In this document: positions 7,466-15,838 of the stretch, piece after piece | Layout: every line of letters begins with the position of its first letter | Numbering within the stretch: position 1 is the first letter of the stretch | Source: Methanococcoides methylutens MM1 | GTDB taxonomy: Archaea; Halobacteriota; Methanosarcinia; Methanosarcinales; Methanosarcinaceae | Direction: 5' to 3' | Assembly: GCF_000970325.1 (NCBI RefSeq) | Contig: NZ_CP009518.1 | Coordinates: 868,001-932,000, forward strand | DNA: 64,000 bases | Made by a program: the position numbers and the translations under genes | The notes under the pieces: generated by a model | Database searches by the model: none | Seen by the model: only the letters and a program-made list of their open reading frames with translations | What the model was told of the DNA's origin: nothing

Positions 7466-8635
7466 ATGTTCGATAAGACAGTATATCTTGACAATGCTGC
7501 CAGTACCCGCCTGGATGAAAGGGTGCTTGAGGCAATGAAACCGTATTTTTTTGATACTTATGCAGTTGCTACTTCCGAATTTGGTTATTCCATGGGAATT
7601 GAATCCAAGGAAGGTCTTGAAAGGTCAAGGAAGGTAATTGCATCGGCTCTTGGTGGGGATGCCAATGAGATCGTGTTCACTTCGGGAAGCACCGAATCGA
7701 GCAATATGGCAATAAAAGGAGTCCTTTCTGCATTAAAGGGCAAGAAGGATGATCACCTCATCGTATCACGTCTGGAAGACTTTGATGTGTTGAACACTGC
7801 AAAGATGCTTGAGAAACAGGGCTACAAGGTCGATTTCATAGATGTTGACAGTGAAGGTGTCCTCGACCTCGAAATGCTCAAGGCTGCCATCACTCCGCAG
7901 ACTGCACTGGTCTCTATCCAGTATGCAAACCAGGAGATCGGCACTGTACAGGACATCAAGGCAATTGCAGACATCTGTAAGGAAAAAGAGGTCCTGCTAC
8001 ATACTGATGCTACTCACAGTTTTACAAGACTTCCACTCGATGTGAGCCAGATCCCGGTTGACCTTGTGACGGTCTCAGCTCATACTATCCATGGCCCACG
8101 TGGTGTCGGTGCACTGTATATTAGGGAAGGCACCCCTATCAACAAGTGGATGGATGGTGGCTTCCAGGAGTTCGACCTGCGTGCGGGTATTGAGAATATC
8201 CCGGGTGCCGTGGGCTTTGCAACGGCCGTCGAGCTGGTTACTCCTGAGGAGAACGAACAGCTTAAAGCCATGAGGGATCGCATTATTGAAAGAGTACAGT
8301 CCGAGATCTCACATGTCACCCTTAATGGCAGTGCTACCAGCAGGTTGCCACAGAATGCAAATCTGACCTTCCATTATGTTGAAGGTGAATCCATCACATT
8401 ACATCTGGATATGATGGGATTTGCCGTGAGCACTGGATCTGCATGTTTCAGTCGCTCCCTTGAGGCAAGCCATGTGATACTTGGTATCGGTGGCGATCAC
8501 GAGCGGGCCCATGGTTCATTGCGTTTCAGTTTTGGAAGGTTCAACACCATGGAAGATGCAGATGCTATCATTGATGCATTGAAGGAAGTTGTTGAGAATC
8601 TCAGGGCTATCAGCCCGCTGTCAGCAGACGATTAA
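7466..8635 (+). CDS. iscS: IscS/NifS homologue lacking the PLP-binding lysine
   Basis: A 389-residue class V aminotransferase-fold protein that aligns end to end with cysteine desulfurases. The opening VYLDNAAST, the FTSGSTESSN turn, the YANQEIGTVQDI segment and the persulfide-site loop STGSACFSRS with its cysteine are all present. The Schiff-base lysine is missing: SAHTIHGPRG has threonine (residue 207) where desulfurases have SxHKxxGPKG. The PLP-stacking histidine is also replaced (LEDFDVL, Asp105). Archaeoglobus fulgidus IscS is a known case that lacks this lysine and has no desulfurase activity, acting instead as a scaffold partner of IscU. The start ATG is preceded by AGAGGTG. iscU follows 30 bases later, so the two form an operon. 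Confidence 0.85.
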   Translation: MFDKTVYLDNAASTRLDERVLEAMKPYFFDTYAVATSEFGYSMGIESKEGLERSRKVIASALGGDANEIVFTSGSTESSNMAIKGVLSALKGKKDDHLIVSRLEDFDVLNTAKMLEKQGYKVDFIDVDSEGVLDLEMLKAAITPQTALVSIQYANQEIGTVQDIKAIADICKEKEVLLHTDATHSFTRLPLDVSQIPVDLVTVSAHTIHGPRGVGALYIREGTPINKWMDGGFQEFDLRAGIENIPGAVGFATAVELVTPEENEQLKAMRDRIIERVQSEISHVTLNGSATSRLPQNANLTFHYVEGESITLHLDMMGFAVSTGSACFSRSLEASHVILGIGGDHERAHGSLRFSFGRFNTMEDADAIIDALKEVVENLRAISPLSADD

Positions 8636-8665
8636 ACCAATAAAGAGGAAGAGGTGAGTGGTTTT

Positions 8666-9301
8666 ATGACATTTCCATATAGTAAAGAGGTACTTGAGCA
8701 TTTCAGAAACCCGCATAATGTGGGCAAGATGGACGACCCTGACGGAAAAGGTCTCGAAGGCAGTGCGGCATGTGGGGACATGGTTGCGGTTTATCTGAAG
8801 GTGAACCCGGATACCCTTATTATTGAGGATATCTCTTTCGAATCCTATGGCTGTGCATCCAACATAGCCACAGCTTCTATTATTACTGAGCTAGCAAAGG
8901 GTAAGACCCTTGAAGATGCCAAGAAGATCACATGGAAGGAAGCGGCTGAAGCACTTGGAGGACTTCCTCCGGTCAAAGCACACTGTTCTGTACTGGCAGT
9001 GGAAGGACTTCGCTCTGCTATACGTGATTACGAGGAAAAGCACGGAATGGTTGTGGAGGACGAACCGACTGATGAGGAAGTTGTCAGAAGGCGCCTGAAA
9101 CATGTGATGAACCCGATCAAGGGGCTTGATATCATCAGGACCGAGCTTGTGATGAAAATTGAGATAAATGAAGGCAATGTACGAGTGGTTATTGACCTGC
9201 CATCACATCACCAGTTCGCAGCTGCAATAAAAGAGGACATCATCGAGAAGCTGGAAGCTCTCTGGGATGTTGAAAGTGTCACGGTGGATTTCATCTCCTG
9301 A
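8666..9301 (+). CDS. iscU: IscU scaffold protein with a C-terminal extension
   Basis: A 211-residue protein whose first 130 residues are a complete IscU iron-sulfur scaffold. It has EHFRNPHNVG, the three cluster ligands in SAACGD, YGCAS and KAHCS, and the LPPVK motif bound by Hsp70-type chaperones. After an acidic linker, about 70 more residues (MKIEINEGNVRVVIDL and onward) look like the C-terminal half of a MIP18/DUF59 domain, ending in VESVTVDF. The SPGCP-type cysteine of that family is absent (DLPSHHQ). The ATG at 8666 sits 9 bases behind AGAGGTG and is preferred over the GTG at 8654. The neighbouring IscS-like protein is the likely partner. Confidence 0.85.
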   Translation: MTFPYSKEVLEHFRNPHNVGKMDDPDGKGLEGSAACGDMVAVYLKVNPDTLIIEDISFESYGCASNIATASIITELAKGKTLEDAKKITWKEAAEALGGLPPVKAHCSVLAVEGLRSAIRDYEEKHGMVVEDEPTDEEVVRRRLKHVMNPIKGLDIIRTELVMKIEINEGNVRVVIDLPSHHQFAAAIKEDIIEKLEALWDVESVTVDFIS

Positions 9302-9372
9302 TACTTTCCTTTTGATCTTTTATTTTTAGTTCCATTCTTAAGATTAAAATTTAAAACGGTTTTTTGGTTACC

Positions 9373-9660
9373 ATGGAAATACGATCTATTACTCCCTGTA
9401 AGAGCGGGCCGGATATCCAGCATGTGATCGCACAGCTTGATAATGAGGTCGACATATCAAAAGCATGTGAATCTCTGAAAACAGAGTCAGAGGATGTAAT
9501 CAAGTTCCTGAGGTGTTCAGAGGAGCTAGGAGCTATCCGCTTCACTTCCGGTGCTATGATGGTGCTGGTTTATAAAAGTGGCAAGATTACTGTAAGGCAT
9601 GCTCCCAGTGAGGAAGCTGCGAAGGGGTTGCTGGGCAGGATCGCCGAGCTTGTGGAATAA
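9373..9660 (+). CDS. Small conserved protein downstream of iscU, function unknown
   Basis: A 95-residue soluble protein starting MEIRSITPCKSGPD. I do not recognise a named family. Its layout is an early cysteine followed by GPD, a helical middle with one more CSEELG, then a strand-rich end with KITVRHA and a final helix. This is loosely like the small C-terminal module of some archaeal iron-sulfur proteins, a visual impression only. The ATG at 9373 is preferred over an in-frame TTG at 9364. No strong Shine-Dalgarno is seen. It is 71 bases behind iscU with AT-rich sequence between, so it may have its own promoter or be the last gene of the iscSU unit. Confidence 0.6.
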   Translation: MEIRSITPCKSGPDIQHVIAQLDNEVDISKACESLKTESEDVIKFLRCSEELGAIRFTSGAMMVLVYKSGKITVRHAPSEEAAKGLLGRIAELVE

Positions 9661-9685
9661 GGCTGTGTTAAGATTGCTATTTTTG

Positions 9686-9732
9686 GAAGACCCGCACTAA
9701 ATAATTGTGCTCTTCTAAAAGATTGATTTTTT
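9686..9732 (+). terminator. Hairpin with T-run ahead of the fmd operon
   Basis: Arms GAAGA (9686-9690) and TCTTC (9711-9715) enclose a second helix GCAC/GTGC (9694-9697, 9707-9710). A run of six T residues follows at 9727-9732. It ends the upstream unit and isolates the fmd promoter. Confidence 0.45.
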
Positions 9733-9813
9733 CCTGGTTTCTTTATATATTCTTCATTAACTCTATTCATGAGTATTTAAGCACCCCTGCCACGTTTTTA
9801 CCGGCAACGATAA

Positions 9814-9927
9814 ACTATATATAATTTTCACCATTATGTTCCTTAGCATTAGAGACGGTGTTATAGAACTATCTCTTAAGGATCCGGCCGATCCTATGCT
9901 ATACTTTCATATTCAAGAGGTCTTCAA
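9814..9927 (+). promoter_or_regulatory. Promoter and structured leader of the fmd operon
   Basis: An AT-rich element ACTATATATAA (9814-9824) is a good archaeal TATA box. Transcription would start near 9848, giving a leader of about 80 bases. The leader can form two hairpins. One is AGAGA (9851-9855) with TCTCT (9872-9876). The other, AGGATC with GATCCT around CGGCC (9879-9895), contains nested palindromes. Such structure in front of a metal-enzyme operon could be regulatory, which is inference. Confidence 0.5.
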
Positions 9928-10521
9928 ATGGATGACGAAATGGATAATATTCTAAAACAGCTTAAAGAACAAGATCCAGAGCTATTTTTACAGGTGGAGA
10001 AGATCATTCCTTTCCACGGCTATTTGAGCACAGGGGCACTTATTGGCCTGCAGATGCTCAATATGTCAAAGAGACTCCTTGATGTTAAGGAAGGTGAACG
10101 TATCTACGCTACAGCAGAGACGTACAACTGTGTTCCTGATCCTTTCCAGATCCTTGAAGGTGCTACCACCGGTAACAAGGGACTGAAGGTGAATGACTAC
10201 GGGAAGATGGCTGTGACTGTCAACAAGCGTGGTGCACCGGGTGAGAAAACAATGCCTGCTGTCAGGATCTATCTTGATCCTGAAAAGACAAAGGCATACC
10301 CGAAACTTTATGCATGGTACATGAACACTGAAAAAGTGCCGCATGAGGTAGTTGTTCCGATCGTCCTTGAGGCGGGAGAGAGCATTTATTCTTATTCTTT
10401 TACAGAGATCGAAGTACCGATCAAGAAACGCAAGCAAGTAAAGCTTTGTGACAAGTGTGGAGAGAGCTTTGTCTGGTACGAGGGCGAAGCACTTTGTGAA
10501 GCATGCAGACATGAGCAATAA
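9928..10521 (+). CDS. fmdE: Formylmethanofuran dehydrogenase subunit E
   Basis: A 197-residue FmdE/FwdE protein, the first gene of the operon for the enzyme that reduces CO2 with methanofuran, or runs in reverse during methyl-group oxidation. The N-terminal helical region contains FHGYLSTGALIG, the HG motif of the FmdE fold, followed by CVPDPFQ in the ligand-binding core. The C-terminus is a four-cysteine zinc ribbon (C174-x2-C177 and C190-x2-C193). Subunit E is not part of the minimal catalytic core and is known from fmdEFACDB operons such as that of Methanosarcina barkeri. It is 16 bases ahead of fmdF. Confidence 0.9.
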   Translation: MDDEMDNILKQLKEQDPELFLQVEKIIPFHGYLSTGALIGLQMLNMSKRLLDVKEGERIYATAETYNCVPDPFQILEGATTGNKGLKVNDYGKMAVTVNKRGAPGEKTMPAVRIYLDPEKTKAYPKLYAWYMNTEKVPHEVVVPIVLEAGESIYSYSFTEIEVPIKKRKQVKLCDKCGESFVWYEGEALCEACRHEQ

Positions 10522-10537
10522 TTACGGAGTAGATTAG

Positions 10538-11560
10538 ATGAACGAAATAGTGGTTTCGACAAAAGATAACAAGCAAGTGGTCTACATGCCACACAAGTGC
10601 ATTGGTTGTGGAACCTGTACAATGGTCTGTCCTAAGGACACACTGATCATTGGTTCCGTAGGACCTGTTGCCAGAGGACTCATCAACAAGGAGTTCCTGG
10701 ATATTACAGACACCTGCATCACATGTGGAATGTGTACCAAGATTTGCCCAACAGGCGCTCTTGAGATGAGAGAGGATGGAAAGCCTGTATGCAACGACAA
10801 TTTCCTTTGCAGCACCATCGCACCAACAACAGTGAACGATGACTGTGTGCACTGTGGTCTCTGTGAACAGATCTGTCCACAGGGAGCTATCGAGGTCCAG
10901 CAGTGGTTGTCAAATGATGGTAGTGCACGTGTAGATGGTGAGACCATCATCGACAACGACAACTGTGTGCACTGTGGATGGTGTGCTGAGGTATGTCCAA
11001 AGGACGCTATCACAGTCCAGAAGCCTTTCGCAGGTACATGGACACGCGACGAGGATACATGTCAGGCATGCCGCACATGTGTTGATGTCTGCCCATGCAA
11101 TGCACTCTTCAACCCTGAATGGGATATTGGTGAGAGGGTCGACAAGGTTGCACAGCGCCCTGACGCATGTCTCTACTGTGGTGCATGCGCAGTTGCATGT
11201 CCTGTACAGGCTATTGACGTGCAGAAGACCGAGATCCTTACAGCTATGGAAAAGAAGACAGTCTTCGAGAAGAAGCTGCTCAACAAGCCATCAGCAAAAC
11301 CTGTTCTGACATCCGTGCTTAAGACCGATGAAGATGCCTGCCTTGGCTGTGGTAACTGTGTCATCATGTGCCCTGTTAATGCTAACTCTTCAAAGTTCCT
11401 GGCCGCTGGTGCACTCAACGATCTTGATGACAAGCCTCTGCTTGAGGTAAGGAACGGTAGTGTTAAGGTCCTTGACCAGGAAGCATGTGGCTCATGCGGT
11501 GCATGCGCACTGATCTGCCCAACATCCGCAATTTGGCTTGAGAAGAGAGAGGTGGAATAA
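10538..11560 (+). CDS. fmdF: Formylmethanofuran dehydrogenase subunit F, polyferredoxin
   Basis: A 340-residue polyferredoxin with eight CxxCxxCxxxCP motifs, the first at CIGCGTCTMVCP and the last at CGSCGACALICP, so it can hold eight [4Fe-4S] clusters. In the formylmethanofuran dehydrogenase complex it forms the electron wire between the catalytic subunits and the external electron donor. The length and cluster count fit FmdF/FwdF. Its stop overlaps the fmdA start (TAATGG). It lies in the order E-F-A-C-D-B, which is that of the molybdenum operon of Methanosarcina barkeri. Confidence 0.93.
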   Translation: MNEIVVSTKDNKQVVYMPHKCIGCGTCTMVCPKDTLIIGSVGPVARGLINKEFLDITDTCITCGMCTKICPTGALEMREDGKPVCNDNFLCSTIAPTTVNDDCVHCGLCEQICPQGAIEVQQWLSNDGSARVDGETIIDNDNCVHCGWCAEVCPKDAITVQKPFAGTWTRDEDTCQACRTCVDVCPCNALFNPEWDIGERVDKVAQRPDACLYCGACAVACPVQAIDVQKTEILTAMEKKTVFEKKLLNKPSAKPVLTSVLKTDEDACLGCGNCVIMCPVNANSSKFLAAGALNDLDDKPLLEVRNGSVKVLDQEACGSCGACALICPTSAIWLEKREVE

Positions 11561-13314
11561 TGGTTGGAACTATTGTAATTAAGAATGGATCTGTTTACGA
11601 CCCGCTCAACGAAGTGAACGGTGAGAAACAGGACATTTTCATCAAAAATGGTAAGGTAGTATCTGAGCTTTCAGATGCTGACATGAAAGACGCTAAGATC
11701 ATCGATGCAACAGGCAAGACCGTAATGCCTGGTGGTGTTGACTCTCACTCACACATTGCTGGTGCAAAGGTCAACGCAGGTAGGATGATGCGTCCTGAGG
11801 ACGGTTACAAGGCAACTATGGCAAAGACCGATATTGCACACTCCGGATCAGGAGAGACCGTACCATCAGTCTACATGGAAGGATACGAGTACTCACAGAT
11901 GGGATACACAACCGTCTTCGAGGCAGCTGTTCCTCCAATGGAAGCACGCCACACACACGAAGAGATGCGCTCTATCCCAATGCTCGACATGGGTGGATAT
12001 CTTGTTCTCGGTAACAACTGGTTCATGATGCGCTACCTCAAGGAAGGCGACATCGAAAAGGCAGCAGCATACGTTTCCTGGATGATGAAGACCCACAAGA
12101 CATACGGTATCAAGTGTGTCAACCCAGCTGGTGTAGAGAACTGGGGATGGGGTAAGAACGTATCTTCCCTTGACGAAGCGAACATCCACTTCGAGGTAAC
12201 TCCAAGAGAGATGATCGAAGGCCTTACCGAAGTCAATGAAATGCTCGGTATGCCAATGTCAATGCACCTTCACGCAAACAACCTTGGTCACCCTGGAAAC
12301 TTCGAGACCACAAAGGAGTCTATGAAGATGTCCAGCAATGTGAAACCAAACCAGGACATGGGTGTAGAGTGGGCAGAAACAAAGATCGATGCAAGCAGGG
12401 ACCAGTCCGTGTATCTTACACACATGATGTTCAACGCATTTGGCGGTACATCCTGGCGTGACTTCGAGTCCGGTGTCAAACCTCTTACAGATTATATCAA
12501 CAGCACCGACCACGTTGTAATTGACAGTGGTTGTGTCCCATTCGGTGAAGCAACATGTATGACCGGTGATGGTCCGTCCATCCACGATCTGTCTGTGCTT
12601 ACCGGTGGCAAATGGTCAAACACCGATGTTGAACTCGAATGTGGTTCTGGTGTCTGTCCGTTCACATACCTTAAGAGCAACCCGGTCCACAGTACCCAGT
12701 GGGCAATGGGTCTTGAATGTCTTCTTCTGGTCGATGATCCATGGAAGACCATCATGACAACTGACAGTCCTAACGGTGGTCCTTTCACCAAGTATCCACT
12801 CGTTATGACCTGGCTTATGTCCGAGAAGTTCAGGGACCAGACATTCAGCGAATGCCACCCATGGGCAAACGACAGAAGCACACTCGGTGGAGTGGACAGG
12901 GAAATGTCCCTTTACGACATCGCGATCCTTACCCGTGCCAACACAGCTAAGACAATTGGTATGGCACACAGGAAGGGAAGCTTCGGTATCGGTGCAGATG
13001 GTGATGTGACAATCTACGACATTGACCCAAGCAAGATCGACACAAGGGAATACTCCGACCTGATCAACAAGTTCGGCACTGCTGAATACACCATCAAGGA
13101 TGGAGATGTTGTCTGCCATAATGGTGAGATCACAAAGATCGCAGACAGGAGAACCTACTACACTGACGTAAGTGTTCCTGACGCAAACGAGAAGGAAATG
13201 CTCAAGGATGTCCAGGAATGGTTCAGGTACTATTCACACGGATTCAACCACTATCCAACACCTGAGTCTTACCTCAAGAACCCAACAGCGATCAAGCTCA
13301 ACACGGAGCAGTGA
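11560..13314 (+). CDS. fmdA: Formylmethanofuran dehydrogenase subunit A
   Basis: A 584-residue amidohydrolase-fold subunit, which condenses formate with methanofuran at a binuclear zinc site. The metal-binding motif DSHSH (His63, His65) follows the MPGGVDSH strand typical of the superfamily. Downstream histidines lie in SMHLHANNLGHPG and YLTHMMFNAFGG, and a late aspartate in TTDSPNGG. The length is normal for FwdA/FmdA. It begins on the last base of the fmdF stop and ends just before fmdC, so translation is coupled throughout. Confidence 0.93.
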   Translation: MVGTIVIKNGSVYDPLNEVNGEKQDIFIKNGKVVSELSDADMKDAKIIDATGKTVMPGGVDSHSHIAGAKVNAGRMMRPEDGYKATMAKTDIAHSGSGETVPSVYMEGYEYSQMGYTTVFEAAVPPMEARHTHEEMRSIPMLDMGGYLVLGNNWFMMRYLKEGDIEKAAAYVSWMMKTHKTYGIKCVNPAGVENWGWGKNVSSLDEANIHFEVTPREMIEGLTEVNEMLGMPMSMHLHANNLGHPGNFETTKESMKMSSNVKPNQDMGVEWAETKIDASRDQSVYLTHMMFNAFGGTSWRDFESGVKPLTDYINSTDHVVIDSGCVPFGEATCMTGDGPSIHDLSVLTGGKWSNTDVELECGSGVCPFTYLKSNPVHSTQWAMGLECLLLVDDPWKTIMTTDSPNGGPFTKYPLVMTWLMSEKFRDQTFSECHPWANDRSTLGGVDREMSLYDIAILTRANTAKTIGMAHRKGSFGIGADGDVTIYDIDPSKIDTREYSDLINKFGTAEYTIKDGDVVCHNGEITKIADRRTYYTDVSVPDANEKEMLKDVQEWFRYYSHGFNHYPTPESYLKNPTAIKLNTEQ

Positions 13315-13318
13315 TATC

Positions 13319-14128
13319 ATGGCAGAAGTTATTCTTACAGTAAATACCGAGATCGGTATCAAAGTAGAGGCAGATGTCATCACTCCTGATGCATTCGCCG
13401 GCAAGAGCAAGAGCGATATTGAGTCCCTTCAGGTATGGCAGGGACCAAAACAGCTTCCTCTCTCTGCATTTTTCGATGTAGAGGGTGATGCAGGAAGTTC
13501 CGCAGAGGACACTTCCATTGTTATCAAAGGTGAAACTTCCAGAGTAAAGCGCATCGGTGAAAAGATGACCGCAGGCAAGATCACCGTAGAGGGATCTGTT
13601 AGCATGCACGTAGGTTCCCAGATGGAAGGCGGCGAGATCCTTGTAAAGGGAGACGCAGATTCCTGGGCAGGAATGGAGATGAAAGGCGGACTCCTCCACA
13701 TCGAAGGTAATGCAAGGGACCACGTTGGTTGTGCATACCGCGGAAAGTGGGTAGGAATGTCCGGTGGACGTATCGTCCTCGGCGGAAACGCCAACAACAA
13801 CCTTGGTGGCGGAATCAGCGGCGGAGAGATCATTGTCGGCGGAAACGTCGGTCACTACTGTGGTATTCGCCAGAACGGCGGACTTATCGCTGTAAAAGGC
13901 AATGCTATCCGCGCAGTTGCTGCAGAGATGACAGCCGGTACAATGGTCGTTAACGGAACCATTGAAAGGTTCTCTCCAGGATTCGAATACGTGGCAAATG
14001 AAAGCGACCTTAAGTTCGATGACATAGAATGTCCGGGTGAGTTCATGAAGTTCCTCGGTGACAATGCGATCACAAAGAGGCCAAAAGGTTCACTCTATGT
14101 CAACCAGGCTGCAAACATGGATCTGTGA
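13319..14128 (+). CDS. fmdC: Formylmethanofuran dehydrogenase subunit C
   Basis: A 269-residue right-handed beta-helix protein homologous to the C-terminal domain of glutamate synthase. From about residue 65 on it is built of short glycine-rich turns (GGEILVKGDA, GGRIVLGGNA, GGEIIVGGNV, GGLIAVKGNA), one rung each. FmdC is a structural subunit that bridges the A and BD parts of the enzyme. The ATG at 13319 is 4 bases after the fmdA stop. Longer in-frame extensions into fmdA are not credible because the family starts with the MAEVILTV-type strand. Confidence 0.93.
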   Translation: MAEVILTVNTEIGIKVEADVITPDAFAGKSKSDIESLQVWQGPKQLPLSAFFDVEGDAGSSAEDTSIVIKGETSRVKRIGEKMTAGKITVEGSVSMHVGSQMEGGEILVKGDADSWAGMEMKGGLLHIEGNARDHVGCAYRGKWVGMSGGRIVLGGNANNNLGGGISGGEIIVGGNVGHYCGIRQNGGLIAVKGNAIRAVAAEMTAGTMVVNGTIERFSPGFEYVANESDLKFDDIECPGEFMKFLGDNAITKRPKGSLYVNQAANMDL

Positions 14129-14137
14129 GGTGTGATG

Positions 14138-14527
14138 ATGAGAGTATTACTTAACACAGGAAGTACCATTGACGAGGGCAGGCTTGCAAAAGGCGGTGAC
14201 AAATATACAGAAGATTACAGACAGGAATGTGCTGTATGCTGGATCTCACCATGCGATTTTGAAGCACTTGGAAGCCCGGAAAAAGTAAAAGTAACAAGTA
14301 AGGACGAAAAACATTCCATCATTGTGTTCACAAAATGCACAGATGTTGTAATGGAAGGAGATGTATTCATGCCAAGGGCTATCTGGTCCAACGTGGTTAT
14401 TGACCCTGACACATTCTCAACAGGTTCCCCTCTCTATAAGGGTAATCCTGTAACCATCGAGGCTGCTGAAGGCGAGGTGCTAAGCGCAGAGGATGTTGTC
14501 CTTCAACTGTACATGGGAGGTAACTGA
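14138..14527 (+). CDS. fmdD: Formylmethanofuran dehydrogenase subunit D
   Basis: A 129-residue protein equal to the molybdopterin-dinucleotide-binding C-terminal domain of larger molybdoenzymes, here a separate subunit. LLNTGSTIDEGRLAKGG at the start and CAVCWISPCDFEALG are characteristic of FmdD/FwdD. Three successive start codons (GTG 14132, ATG 14135, ATG 14138) are possible. The last lies 5 bases behind GAGGTG and is preferred. It ends two bases before fmdB starts. Confidence 0.92.
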   Translation: MRVLLNTGSTIDEGRLAKGGDKYTEDYRQECAVCWISPCDFEALGSPEKVKVTSKDEKHSIIVFTKCTDVVMEGDVFMPRAIWSNVVIDPDTFSTGSPLYKGNPVTIEAAEGEVLSAEDVVLQLYMGGN

Positions 14528-14528
14528 T

Positions 14529-15836
14529 ATGGTTTTTAAGAACATCATGTGTCCGGTTTGCGGTGCATCATGTGATGACATTCAGGTAGAGCTTGGCGAC
14601 GGCGAGATCACTGTCAAGAACGCATGTAAGATGGGTAATGGAAAGTTCCAGGAGATCGTAAGTACACACCGTCTCAAGGACCCACAGGTCAGGAAAGAAG
14701 GAAAGCTTCAGAAAGCTGCATGGGATGAGGCACTTACAAAGGCAGCTGAAATGCTCGTAAATGCTGAGAGACCTCTCTTCTTCCTTGGAAGTGAGACCTC
14801 CTGTGAAGCACAGGAAGTAGGCCTTCACATCGCAGAATACCTCGGTGGTGTAGCTGATTCCAACGCTACCATCTGCCACGGTCCTACTGTAATGGGTATT
14901 CAGGAAAGCGGATGTCCTGCAGCAACAGCAGGTCAGACCAAGAACAGAAGTGACGTCAACATCTACTGGGGAAGTAACCCTCTGGCATCCATGCCAAGAC
15001 ACATGTCAAAGTATGCTGTCTTCCCAAGAGGATACTGGTCCAAGAGAGGAAGGTTCGATCGTAAGGTCATCACAGTCGACCCAAGGAGAACCGACACTGC
15101 TGTAGCATCAGACCTTCACGTCCAGCTCAACCCTAACACCGACTATGAACTGTTCAGCGCACTGCTGACCATCATCAACGGTAAGAGGCCACACCCATCT
15201 GTCGAGCAGATCACCGGTGTACCTATCTCCGTAATGGACGAGATGGTCGAGACAATGATCAATGCAAACTTCGGTAGCATTTCAGTAGGTCTTGGTCTTG
15301 GTTCATCTATCGGTAAGCACAGGAACGTTGAACTCGGACTTAACCTTGTCAAGGAGCTCAACAACAACCACGGAACAAAGTTCGTACTCGGTGCACTGAG
15401 AGGTCACTGTAACGTAGCAGGTTTCAACCAGATCGCATCATACCTCTACGGATACCCATTCGGTATCGACTTCTCAAGAGGCTATCCAAGGTACAACCCT
15501 GGAGAGACCACCTGTGTGGACGTTCTGAGGGAGAAGGACGTAGATGCTGCATTCGTAATGTGTGCTGACCTTGTCAACCACATCCCTGCAGACGCTGCAT
15601 CATACCTGGCAGAGATCCCAATGACCTGCCTGGATATTGCACCATGTCCAACAGTCACTGCTTCAGATGTTGTTCTTCCTGGTGTCATTGACGCAATGGA
15701 GAATGATGGTACATTCTACAGGCTCGACAACGTGCCAATGTACTTCAAGCCATTCACAAGCTCTCCATTCGAGTTCACCCAGAGCAACGAAGACACACTC
15801 AAGCAGCTCTTCGCAAAGATCAAGGAAATTGCATAA
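14529..15836 (+). CDS. fmdB: Formylmethanofuran dehydrogenase subunit B, catalytic
   Basis: A 435-residue molybdopterin oxidoreductase subunit. The N-terminal [4Fe-4S] site is CPVCGASC plus NACKMG (cysteines 8, 11, 15, 33). The metal-ligating residue is Cys116 in ATICHGPT, so this is the cysteine form and not a selenocysteine form. Together with FmdD it carries the bis-pyranopterin cofactor and reduces CO2 to formate. The E-F-A-C-D-B order argues for the molybdenum isoenzyme, but sequence alone does not prove the metal. The next gene, fdhD, starts three bases after the stop. Confidence 0.93.
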   Translation: MVFKNIMCPVCGASCDDIQVELGDGEITVKNACKMGNGKFQEIVSTHRLKDPQVRKEGKLQKAAWDEALTKAAEMLVNAERPLFFLGSETSCEAQEVGLHIAEYLGGVADSNATICHGPTVMGIQESGCPAATAGQTKNRSDVNIYWGSNPLASMPRHMSKYAVFPRGYWSKRGRFDRKVITVDPRRTDTAVASDLHVQLNPNTDYELFSALLTIINGKRPHPSVEQITGVPISVMDEMVETMINANFGSISVGLGLGSSIGKHRNVELGLNLVKELNNNHGTKFVLGALRGHCNVAGFNQIASYLYGYPFGIDFSRGYPRYNPGETTCVDVLREKDVDAAFVMCADLVNHIPADAASYLAEIPMTCLDIAPCPTVTASDVVLPGVIDAMENDGTFYRLDNVPMYFKPFTSSPFEFTQSNEDTLKQLFAKIKEIA

Positions 15837-15838
15837 TC

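Noticed and set aside
12259-13119. Several open frames opposite fmdA
   Set aside because: Antisense shadows of a highly conserved enzyme gene with strong codon bias. The translations are rich in histidine, cysteine and valine without any motif.
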